Below, piece after piece: positions 1 through 5,420 of a stretch of 6,971 bases of DNA. This DNA is from Gemmatimonadota bacterium (GTDB lineage: Bacteria > Gemmatimonadota > Gemmatimonadetes > Gemmatimonadales > GWC2-71-9), in assembly GCA_003220905.1 (NCBI GenBank), contig QHTS01000081.1:1-6971 (forward strand), given 5' to 3'. Position numbers and translations under genes: made by a program. Each line of letters begins with the position of its first letter. Within the stretch, counting starts at the first letter, position 1. The notes beneath the pieces are model-generated. The model made no database searches and was not told the DNA's origin. It worked only from the letters and a program-made list of their open reading frames with translations.

Positions 1-83
1 CGATATGGCGTCGGGGTGTAACACAAATGGCAAACCGGTGACGGGAGGACGTCGGACCTGCTGCGTGCCGTGCTGAGCCCCTG

Positions 84-89
84 AAGGAG
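84..89 (+). promoter_or_regulatory. Ribosome binding site of the first lipoprotein gene
   Basis: AAGGAG lies 9 nt before the ATG at 99 and fixes that start. The frame is open upstream only to a TGA at 39-41, and no ATG, GTG or TTG lies between. No convincing -35/-10 pair was seen in bases 1-83, so the promoter may lie partly outside the window. Confidence 0.7.
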
Positions 90-98
90 CTGCGCTCG

Positions 99-917
99 AT
101 GACTCACCAGCTTCGCGACGCGATCATCGTTGTCCTCCTGGCCCCCTTCGCGGCCGGCTGCCCGCTTCCCGTAGCGCGCACTGAGACCGTGTCCGACCCC
201 GTGGTGGGGCTGCTGTTTCACACCGACGGGACGCCCCGCCCTGGCGCCGGTGTCGTCGTCTCCACGGAGTGGGCGGACACGCTGTGCACCGCCGCCGTTC
301 TCCGGACCACCACGGACTCGACCGGCGCGTTCCGGTTCCCACCCACGCAGCGGCATTACGACGTGACGTGGGTTGTGCCCCTGCTCGATCGCTTTCCCCC
401 GGGTTACCGGCTGTGCGTGAGCGTGGCCGACACCATGCAGGTCGCCTACCATGGATCGGGTTCCTTCTACGACACCGCCCCGCGGGACTCGATCACCTGC
501 CTCGAGTGGGCGTGGGAAGGGCGGTCCCGGGTGACCTGCTCGGGAGAGGCGGAGCACGCCCTCGCGGAGGGCGGCCGCTGGACCGACGCGGAGGCCAGCG
601 GGTGGTATCGGCTCATCCTGACCTGGGAGCCGACCATCGTCGGCGGTCGACGCCGCCCGCAGCTCCGGCCCCACGCCTATGTCCAGTGGGTCGGGCATTC
701 GATGTCCGGTCCACCGTACCCGATTCTGGCGATGGTCGAGCTGGAGATCGATCGTAAGGTGACGGCGTTGTGGGAGACCGCGGTCGTGGAGCACGACGGC
801 CGCTGGTATGCGAACCTGACCGGAACGCGGAAGACGTTTCTCAACGACTTCCACTCTGCGGAGCTCACGTTCCGACTCGGCCCGCCCGGGCACGTGCTCC
901 GAGCGGAGGTGCGATGA
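99..917 (+). CDS. Predicted lipoprotein with carboxypeptidase-regulatory-like domain
   Basis: The 272-residue product has an N-terminal signal: one Arg and one Asp near the start, hydrophobic residues 9-18, then a lipobox-like A-A-G-C ending at Cys21, the predicted lipidated residue. It should therefore be an envelope lipoprotein facing the periplasm. Residues 33-80 read like a carboxypeptidase-regulatory/transthyretin-like beta sandwich, with the G-x-P-x-P-G-A-x-V and T-T-D-S-T-G-A-F-R-F signatures typical of that fold. The rest (about 90-272) is rich in Trp, Tyr and beta-strand-like sequence, ends in alternating polar and hydrophobic segments, and matches no family I recognise. Cys63, 106, 134 and 147 could form two disulfides after export. 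It stands alone on the plus strand and converges on the aldo/keto reductase gene. The lipoprotein call is fairly safe. The fold call is moderate, and the function is unknown. Confidence 0.8.
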   Translation: MTHQLRDAIIVVLLAPFAAGCPLPVARTETVSDPVVGLLFHTDGTPRPGAGVVVSTEWADTLCTAAVLRTTTDSTGAFRFPPTQRHYDVTWVVPLLDRFPPGYRLCVSVADTMQVAYHGSGSFYDTAPRDSITCLEWAWEGRSRVTCSGEAEHALAEGGRWTDAEASGWYRLILTWEPTIVGGRRRPQLRPHAYVQWVGHSMSGPPYPILAMVELEIDRKVTALWETAVVEHDGRWYANLTGTRKTFLNDFHSAELTFRLGPPGHVLRAEVR

Positions 918-931
918 TCACACTACTAGGG

Positions 932-947
932 AGACGTCGAGCCGTCT
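932..947. terminator. Weak hairpin between convergent genes, possible bidirectional terminator
   Basis: AGACG (932-936) and CGTCT (943-947) can pair as a 5-bp stem around a 6-nt loop. The hairpin sits in the 28-nt gap between the two convergent stop codons and overlaps the TAG (946-948) of the aldo/keto reductase gene. There is no T-run on either side, so it is a poor intrinsic terminator. It is listed because it is the only secondary structure seen where both transcripts should end. Confidence 0.25.
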
Positions 948-1932
948 ATCGATTGACCGCCGCCATCCCCCCCGCGGCGTAGCGGTCGCCCGCTGTGGCA
1001 CCCTTCGGGAACGCCGTGTCGATCGCCTCGAGGTCGGCGGCGCTCAGCGTGACCGCGGCGCCTCCTGCGTTCTCCTCCAGATAGCGCACCCGCTTCGTAC
1101 CGGGAATAGGCACGATGTCCTGGCCCTGCGCGAGCACCCAGGCCAGCGCGAGCTGCGATGGCGTGCACCGCTTCGTGCGCGCCAGCTCCGCGATGCGCGC
1201 CACCAACTCGAGGTTCCTGGCGAAGTTCTCACCCTGAAACCGGGGATTGCTGCGCCGCCAGTCGTCCGGGGCGAGGTCCTCGTAGCGCCGGATCTGGCCC
1301 GAGAGGAAGCCGCGCCCGAGCGGGCTGTACGCGACGAACCCGACGCCCAGCGCTCGACAGGTGGGCAGGATCTCGTCCTCCGGGTCGCGACTCCAGAGCG
1401 AGTACTCCGTCTGGAGCGCGCTGATCGAGTGCGTCGCGTGCGCGCGCCGGATGGTCGCGGGGGCGGCCTCCGAGAGGCCGAGGTAACGGACCTTGCCGGC
1501 GCCCACCAGCTCCGCCATCGCCCCGACCGTCTCCTCGATCGGCACGCTGGGGTCTACGCGGTGCTGGTAGTACAGGTCGATGTGATCGACGCCGAGCCGC
1601 GCGAGCGAGGCGTCGCAGGCCTGGCGCACGTACTCGGGGCGGCCGTTCACGCCGACAAACGTCCCGTCCGGTTTCCGGACGTTGCCGAACTTGGTGGCCA
1701 GTACGACGTGGTCGCGCCGATCCCCGATGGCGCGGCCGACGAGCTGCTCGTTGGTGAACGGACCGTAGATGTCGGCGGTATCGAGAAAGCTGATGCCGAG
1801 GTCGATCGCTCGATGGATGGTGGCGACGGACTCGGCGTCATCGCGCCCGCCGTAGAAGTCCGACATGCCCATGCAGCCGAGCCCCATCGCCGACACGACC
1901 AGGCCTTGGGACCCCAGGTGGCGCCGCTCCAT
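946..1932 (-). CDS. Aldo/keto reductase (AKR13-like)
   Basis: This is a 328-residue NAD(P)H-dependent oxidoreductase of the aldo/keto reductase (TIM-barrel) superfamily, which reduces aldehydes and ketones in the cytoplasm. The catalytic tetrad is intact: Asp51 and Tyr56 in D-T-A-D-I-Y-G, Lys81 in A-T-K-F-G, and His124 in Y-Y-Q-H-R-V-D. The N-terminal M-G-L-G-C-M-G-M-S and the C-terminal I-P-G-T-K-R with L-E-E-N (275-288), which forms the cofactor phosphate site, are typical of the AKR13-type group. The length is normal for the family. The frame is open up to 1998, but the start at 1932 is preferred: GGAGG lies 9 nt upstream, family homology begins here (M-E-R-R-x-L-G), and a 1998 start would overlap the ankyrin gene. 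It is the last gene of the operon. The physiological substrate cannot be read from the sequence, but detoxification of reactive carbonyls is a common role in this superfamily. Confidence 0.95.
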   Translation of the reverse strand: MERRHLGSQGLVVSAMGLGCMGMSDFYGGRDDAESVATIHRAIDLGISFLDTADIYGPFTNEQLVGRAIGDRRDHVVLATKFGNVRKPDGTFVGVNGRPEYVRQACDASLARLGVDHIDLYYQHRVDPSVPIEETVGAMAELVGAGKVRYLGLSEAAPATIRRAHATHSISALQTEYSLWSRDPEDEILPTCRALGVGFVAYSPLGRGFLSGQIRRYEDLAPDDWRRSNPRFQGENFARNLELVARIAELARTKRCTPSQLALAWVLAQGQDIVPIPGTKRVRYLEENAGGAAVTLSAADLEAIDTAFPKGATAGDRYAAGGMAAVNR

Positions 1933-1941
1933 GTGTTGCTG

Positions 1942-1946
1942 CCTCC
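1942..1946 (-). promoter_or_regulatory. Ribosome binding site fixing the aldo/keto reductase start
   Basis: On the minus strand GGAGG lies 9 nt before the ATG at 1932, inside the 28-nt gap after the ankyrin gene's stop. It is the clearest Shine-Dalgarno in the operon and argues against the longer 1998 start. Confidence 0.75.
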
Positions 1947-1960
1947 GTATGAAGTCGGTA

Positions 1961-3304
1961 TCAGACGTGCGATCGGAGCAACTCGTCGACTTCTGCATAT
2001 CCCAAGGGAACAGCGACGCCGCTCACCGAGGCACCCGCCTCGAGCAGCGCGCGGACGGACTCTGGCGTGCGCCGGTACATCCAGTAGGAGTCCACGCACG
2101 CCTTCACGGCAAGCGCCAGCGGTGTACGCCCCTTCCCATCCTTCGCGTCGATCGGCGCTCCCCGCTCGATGAGCAGCGTCACGGTCGGGGGGACTCCCTT
2201 CCAGGCCGCCACGTGCAGCGCCGTGCTGTCCTGGGCGATATCGAAGTAGCCGTCACCCTCGTACAACGCGGTCACGGGCACGCCGAGATCGAGGAGGTGC
2301 CGGACCCCTTCGGTGTTCCAGGTTCCCGCAAACTCCGCGAGCAGCTTGCCACCCTCCGCCAGGACCTCGCGCACGAGCTGCGGCTCCCGGCCAGCGATCG
2401 CACGGACACCCGCCGCGTCGTTCCTGGCGCACGCGGCGATCAGCCGCTCGACGCCCTGAAGCTCGATCGCAACGCCGCGCCGCTGGAACAGGTCGAGCAC
2501 GTCGCCCCGCCCCCGTCGCGCGGCCATCGCCACCGCCGACCTGCCGGAGAACGCCCGCCTCGAGCGGTCGGGGTGGTCCGCGATGAGCGTCGGGTCGGCC
2601 CCGTGGTCCAGCAAGACCTCGACGATCTCGAGGGCGTTGTCGCGCAGCACGGCGTTATGCAGCGCGGTTTTCCCCCAGCGGGTTCGCCGATTCGGGTCGA
2701 CGCCCCGCTCGAGCAGCCACTTGATCCCCGTGTAATCGTGCCAGTCGGTCTTGCGGAGCAGGATCGTGCCGAGGCTCTCCTCGCTGAGCTTGCCGCTCTC
2801 CACGAGGACCTTTAATGCAACGTTGTCGTGCCCTTCGGGGGCGTGGTAGGGAGTTTCCTCATCGTTCGGGTCGGCGCCCCGCTCGAGCAAGAGGCGCGTC
2901 AGCCCGGCGTGGTGCGCCACGCCGGCGGCGCCATACAGGGCGCTCTCCCACTCGGGCTCGGGCCGATGGTTCATCTCATACCACCCCGTATTCGCGCTGG
3001 CCCCGGCATCGAGCAACGCCTGCGCGGCCCGCACGAAGCCCACCGATCGGGCAGGATCGAGCCGCAGGTACTTCGAGAAACACAGGTGGGTGAGCGCGTC
3101 CCAGCCGCGGGGGCCGCCCTTCATGGTAGCGTTCCCGGGGTCGCGCTCGAGGAACCGCCGCACGGCGGCATCGTCACCGAGGACGGCCGCCGAATGGATG
3201 TCGCTGCTCGCGACCTCCGGGTGCGCCGCCAGGATGGCCGCGGCGCGCTCGAGGGTCCCGTGCCAGACGGCGGCCTCGATGAACGCCGCCCGGGGATCGC
3301 TCAT
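1961..3304 (-). CDS. Ankyrin-repeat protein, cytoplasmic
   Basis: The 447-residue protein consists almost wholly of ankyrin repeats, about ten by eye. The clearest carry the consensus helix-helix-G-A-D-P-N pattern: around 118-150 (L-L-L-E-R-G-A-D-P-N), 180-211 (L-L-E-R-G-V-D-P-N), 211-245 (G-K-T-A-L-H, L-L-D-H-G-A-D-P), 359-392 (S-T-A-L-H-V-A-A, L-I-E-R-G-A-P-I-D) and 392-428 (G-R-T-P-L-A-L-A-V, L-L-E-A-G-A-S-V). Weaker ones lie near 33-64, 66-107, 252-284, 285-315 and 318-350. There is no signal peptide or membrane segment, so it should act in the cytoplasm as a protein-binding scaffold. The partner is not visible. Its ATG overlaps the TGA of the upstream TPR gene (ATGA, 3301-3304) and no Shine-Dalgarno is evident, so translational coupling is likely. 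The aldo/keto reductase follows after 28 nt and is a plausible redox partner by context only. Confidence 0.93.
   Translation of the reverse strand: MSDPRAAFIEAAVWHGTLERAAAILAAHPEVASSDIHSAAVLGDDAAVRRFLERDPGNATMKGGPRGWDALTHLCFSKYLRLDPARSVGFVRAAQALLDAGASANTGWYEMNHRPEPEWESALYGAAGVAHHAGLTRLLLERGADPNDEETPYHAPEGHDNVALKVLVESGKLSEESLGTILLRKTDWHDYTGIKWLLERGVDPNRRTRWGKTALHNAVLRDNALEIVEVLLDHGADPTLIADHPDRSRRAFSGRSAVAMAARRGRGDVLDLFQRRGVAIELQGVERLIAACARNDAAGVRAIAGREPQLVREVLAEGGKLLAEFAGTWNTEGVRHLLDLGVPVTALYEGDGYFDIAQDSTALHVAAWKGVPPTVTLLIERGAPIDAKDGKGRTPLALAVKACVDSYWMYRRTPESVRALLEAGASVSGVAVPLGYAEVDELLRSHV
3301..3304 (-). other. ATGA stop-start overlap
   Basis: The TGA ending the TPR gene and the ATG starting the ankyrin gene share two bases. 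This arrangement usually means termination-reinitiation coupling and a fixed ratio of the two products. Confidence 0.85.
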
Positions 3305-4149
3305 GGCTTCGCGGGCTGCCGCAACCGCCGCAGCTCAAGTTCTGACATGATGAATCCGAACGCGGGCCAGCCGCCGGACCGCACCGAGCGCTCGAACCAG
3401 GCACGCGCGCGCGCCGTGTCGCCGCGCAGCAGGTACCAGTTGCCCACGCCGTAGCTCAGCGTCGCCACCGCGACATCGCCGGTATCGGCCGCCGTGATCA
3501 CGCCGTCGGGGCCGATCTGCCCGCGATACAGCCGCAGGCGTTGCGCGTACGCGTTCGCCGCGGCAAGCGAGTCGGGGCGGCGGTCCAGCATCGCCTGCGC
3601 CTCGGCCGCCCGCCCCGCCCGCGACAGCGACATCCACAGCCAATCGGTCGCGCCCGCCAGCTCGGCCGCGTCCGGAGGCCGGCGCTGCGCGCGGGCGAAG
3701 GCATCGGCCGCACCGGCGAACTCGCCTCGGGCGTAGCGGACGATCCCCAGGTGGTACCAGATGCCGTAATTGGCGCTATCCAGGCGACTGCCGCGCGTGA
3801 GATCGTCCAGCGCGCGGTCGAACTCGCGCACCGAGAGGTAGCGATGGCCGCGCCAGCGATACAGCACCGCGTCGGTCGGCGCGATCGTCAGTCCCCTCGT
3901 GAACGTCTGGATGGCTTCGCGGAACTGGCGCGCGCCGGATTGGGCGAGGCCCAGCTGAATGATCCGCTCCACGCTGCGGGGATCGGCGGCGAGGGCGCTC
4001 TCGGCACGGGCAATCGCGCCCGTGTCGCGTTGCGCCCGGTATTCGACGCCTGCGGCCGAGCGGTACTGGACCGACTGCCCGCCCGCAGGCGCGGTGGCGG
4101 CCACTGAAGCCGCCACCAGCCCGCAGATCGAGGGCAGCTTGCCGCCCAT
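3301..4149 (-). CDS. Exported TPR-repeat protein
   Basis: This is a 282-residue protein. The N-terminus (M-G-G-K, then a hydrophobic stretch 8-20, then A-P-A-G-G-Q-S) looks like a Sec signal peptide cleaved somewhere around 20-25; there is no lipobox. Residues 58-91, 92-125 and 126-158 are three consecutive tetratricopeptide repeats with the expected small/large residue pattern (L-G-L-A-Q-x-G, R-G-H-R-Y-L, L-G-I-V-R-Y-A-R-G-E). A more diverged repeat covers about 166-190, and another lies at 232-258 (G-N-W-Y-L-L-R-G-D-T-A-R-A-R-A-W-F-E-R). TPRs bind other proteins, and here the likely site is the periplasm, alongside the protease encoded 26 nt upstream. The frame is open to 4650, but that extension is antisense-like shadow over the protease gene. 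The ATG at 4149 is the first sensible start after the protease stop. No good Shine-Dalgarno precedes it, so it may depend on ribosomes finishing the protease. The partner is unknown. Confidence 0.88.
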   Translation of the reverse strand: MGGKLPSICGLVAASVAATAPAGGQSVQYRSAAGVEYRAQRDTGAIARAESALAADPRSVERIIQLGLAQSGARQFREAIQTFTRGLTIAPTDAVLYRWRGHRYLSVREFDRALDDLTRGSRLDSANYGIWYHLGIVRYARGEFAGAADAFARAQRRPPDAAELAGATDWLWMSLSRAGRAAEAQAMLDRRPDSLAAANAYAQRLRLYRGQIGPDGVITAADTGDVAVATLSYGVGNWYLLRGDTARARAWFERSVRSGGWPAFGFIMSELELRRLRQPAKP

Positions 4150-4175
4150 CGGACGCAGCGACGCGGTTAGCTGGG

Positions 4176-5000
4176 TTACTTCAGGTATTGCCCCACGAAA
4201 TCCAGCACGTTCTTCCGGTCCAGGCGGAACACGCCGCCGGTGCCGGCGCAATTCCCATTGAGCCCGAACGAGGTCACGCCCGCGATCACGTTGCTCGTGC
4301 CAAGGTAGTCGGGCCCGCCCGAGTCGCCGAAGCAGGTACCGCCCGTCGACGCGTTGTTCGAGAGCAGGAGCGAGAAATCCCCCACGATGCCTCCGTTGAT
4401 CTGGACCAGGTGTGGCTCGGCGAACATGCGGATCCGCACGGCCTCGATGTGCACGGGGTTGATCTCCTGCAGCCCGTAGCCCACCGCGGTGAACACCGTC
4501 GCGCTGCTCGGCTTCAGGGCGTCGAGCTGGTCCTGGGTGGGGAGCTTGCCGTACTGGCCGGCAGAGAGTTTCACCGCCTTGGAGAGCAGGACGACACCCA
4601 CGTCGTGCAGGAAGAACGCGCGCTCGGTGAAGAGCGGGTGGGCGTGCCACGCGGTGGCCTCGATGGTGTTGGGGCCGCCGCCGAAGGGATAAGTGGGGTC
4701 GTGCTGGACGTCGGCCTCATTGAAGATGCGGAGGCCCGAGAACTCACCCGGCTCTCCGGCGCAGTGTCCGGCGGTGAGCACGAGTTTCGGGGCGATGATG
4801 GTGCCGGAGCAGCGGAACGCCGGCTTCCCGGCGATGTCCATGATGATGAGGACGACGGCGGGATGGGCATTCCCATCGAGCGTACCGTCGGTGATGAACG
4901 ACGGGCGACCCGGGCTTCGGTCGGCCGTGGGAACTCGGTCGCAGCCGAGCAGGCCGACGCAGGCGGCGGCCAGGACCAGGATGACGAGACGTGCTTTCAT
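4176..5000 (-). CDS. Lipoprotein serine protease, trypsin fold (S1 family)
   Basis: The 274-residue product is an exported S1-family (chymotrypsin-fold) endopeptidase. Residues 1-20 form a lipoprotein signal (M-K-A-R, hydrophobic core, L-L-G-C), so Cys20 should be lipidated. Asp21 follows, which in E. coli would retain a lipoprotein in the inner membrane; that rule may not hold here. The catalytic triad is complete: His79 in T-A-G-H-C, Asp133 in H-D-V-G-V-V-L-L and Ser227 in G-D-S-G-G-P. Likely disulfides are Cys64-Cys80 and Cys223-Cys251. Residues 36-39 (I-T-D-G) align with the I-V-G-G new N-terminus of activated S1 proteases, leaving a 15-residue linker after the lipid anchor. The residue equivalent to trypsin Asp189 is Gly221, followed by Thr222, so cleavage after Arg/Lys is not expected. 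The ATG at 5000 is chosen over the 5159 extension because it has the signal peptide and a Shine-Dalgarno. It is the first gene of the operon. The substrate is unknown. Confidence 0.93.
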   Translation of the reverse strand: MKARLVILVLAAACVGLLGCDRVPTADRSPGRPSFITDGTLDGNAHPAVVLIIMDIAGKPAFRCSGTIIAPKLVLTAGHCAGEPGEFSGLRIFNEADVQHDPTYPFGGGPNTIEATAWHAHPLFTERAFFLHDVGVVLLSKAVKLSAGQYGKLPTQDQLDALKPSSATVFTAVGYGLQEINPVHIEAVRIRMFAEPHLVQINGGIVGDFSLLLSNNASTGGTCFGDSGGPDYLGTSNVIAGVTSFGLNGNCAGTGGVFRLDRKNVLDFVGQYLK

Positions 5001-5004
5001 GGTT

Positions 5005-5010
5005 CCTCTC
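5005..5010 (-). promoter_or_regulatory. Ribosome binding site of the protease gene
   Basis: GAGAGG on the minus strand ends 4 nt before the ATG at 5000. The spacing is slightly short but usable, and it supports this start over the frame's extension to 5159. Confidence 0.6.
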
Positions 5011-5031
5011 GCAGGTGGGATGGGGCTTGCG

Positions 5032-5061
5032 ATTGTAACGCGGAATGAGCGCCTTTGCCAG
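5032..5061 (-). promoter_or_regulatory. Candidate sigma70-type promoter of the protease operon
   Basis: On the minus strand, TACAAT (5037 to 5032) matches five of six bases of the -10 consensus. CTGGCA (5061 to 5056) matches four of six bases of the -35 consensus, with an 18-nt spacer. Transcription would begin near 5025, leaving a leader of about 25 nt before the protease ATG. It is the best pair seen upstream of the operon. Confidence 0.5.
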
Positions 5062-5111
5062 ATTGCTGCGACCGCGTGGCCGCTGCGCGACGTGGGCACG
5101 AAGCAGCCTCG

Positions 5112-5126
5112 AAAGCATGATGCTTT
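5112..5126. promoter_or_regulatory. 15-nt AT-rich dyad, operator candidate
   Basis: AAAGCAT-G-ATGCTTT is a perfect inverted repeat with 7-nt arms around one base. It lies about 50 nt upstream of the -35 element proposed for the protease operon, where an activator could bind. Its AT content is high for this window, which makes it stand out. The binding protein is unknown. Confidence 0.45.
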
Positions 5127-5166
5127 ATCCGGGAGCCCGCGGTCACTACCACCCGGCATCGTTCAC

Positions 5167-5181
5167 CGGTCGGACCGACCG
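5167..5181. promoter_or_regulatory. 15-nt GC-rich dyad, operator candidate
   Basis: CGGTCGG-A-CCGACCG is a perfect inverted repeat with 7-nt arms around one base, the same geometry as the dyad at 5112-5126 but a different sequence. The two centres are 55 nt apart. In GC-rich DNA such a dyad arises by chance more easily than the AT-rich one. Confidence 0.35.
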
Positions 5182-5208
5182 ACACGTAATCCTCTCACCG
5201 CGATGCTC

Positions 5209-5228
5209 ACCGATACCGCGGTCACGGT
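5209..5228. repeat. 20-nt imperfect dyad
   Basis: Outer arms ACCG and CGGT flank an inner palindrome ACCGCGGT (5215-5222), with 16 of 20 positions symmetric. It may be a protein-binding site in the middle of the control region, or a chance product of high GC. Confidence 0.25.
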
Positions 5229-5355
5229 CGGGCCGTTGCGCTGGTGCTCGGGAGGGAGCCGCGGCTGGGCCGTGCCCGATCGGCCAGCTGCCGACGGCGC
5301 GTTGACGAGTCCCTAGCTCACCCCTCGAAACCACCCCTAACCCATTCGAAGGCAG

Positions 5356-5374
5356 CGTGTTGACACCACGTTGA
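5356..5374 (+). promoter_or_regulatory. Direct repeat with 11-nt period upstream of the regulator
   Basis: CGTGTTGA (5356-5363) and CACGTTGA (5367-5374) match at six of eight positions and share GTTGA, with starts 11 nt apart. SARP regulators are known to bind direct repeats with about one helical turn of period, with the last repeat about 8 nt before the -10. Here exactly 8 nt separate 5374 from the proposed -10 at 5383. The repeat also overlaps the -35 TTGACA. Two units only, so chance is possible. Confidence 0.35.
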
Positions 5375-5388
5375 TTTGGGTGCCTAAT
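5360..5388 (+). promoter_or_regulatory. Candidate promoter of the SARP-type regulator
   Basis: TTGACA (5360-5365) is a perfect -35 hexamer. After a 17-nt spacer, CCTAAT (5383-5388) matches four of six -10 bases but lacks the important A at its second position, so it may need an activator. Transcription would start near 5395, about 26 nt before the TTG start codon. Confidence 0.5.
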
Positions 5389-5397
5389 GGTACCATT
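5386..5397. promoter_or_regulatory. 12-nt perfect palindrome over the regulator's -10/start point
   Basis: AATGGTACCATT is a perfect palindrome without a spacer and does not extend further. It covers the end of the proposed -10 and the likely transcription start, a position where a bound dimer would block RNA polymerase. Autorepression is therefore possible. A 12-nt perfect palindrome with 8 A/T bases is unusual for this sequence. Confidence 0.45.
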
Positions 5398-5420
5398 CCG
5401 AAACGCTGCGAGACGTCCGT

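Larger units (their letters stand above)
5001..5420. other. 420-nt divergent control region
   Basis: The region lies between the ATG of the minus-strand protease operon and the TTG of the plus-strand regulator. I see no credible gene in it; the short open frames lack family-like sequence and ribosome sites. It holds one promoter candidate per strand, two 15-nt dyads with a single central base, a 20-nt imperfect dyad, a direct repeat and a 12-nt perfect palindrome, each listed separately. Some AT-rich islands stand out against the GC-rich surroundings, as expected for regulatory DNA. Confidence 0.7.

Noticed and set aside
16..24. Small dyad GTGT-A-ACAC near the left edge
   Set aside because: Four-nt arms are too short to distinguish from chance, and the promoter context is cut by the window.
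946..1998. A 350-residue aldo/keto reductase starting at 1998
   Set aside because: The extra 22 residues are polar and unlike the family, would overlap the ankyrin gene, and lack the GGAGG found before 1932.
1429..2815. Long plus-strand open frames (1429-2172 and 1865-2815) opposite the aldo/keto reductase and ankyrin genes
   Set aside because: They are antisense shadows of two well-recognised genes. Their translations are Arg/Pro/Asp-rich without domains, as expected from high-GC codon structure.
3301..4650. A 449-residue reading of the TPR gene starting at 4650
   Set aside because: The first 167 residues overlap the protease gene out of frame and are Arg/Pro-rich nonsense. The signal peptide and TPR homology begin at 4149.
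2828..5048. Plus-strand open frames 2828-3454, 3541-4107 and 4188-5048 opposite the ankyrin, TPR and protease genes
   Set aside because: Same reason: antisense shadows, no family motifs, no ribosome sites in sensible positions.
5280..5294. Stem TCGGC/GCCGA with a 5-nt loop in the divergent region
   Set aside because: Short, GC-only arms and no T-run; expected by chance in this composition and not placed like a terminator or operator.
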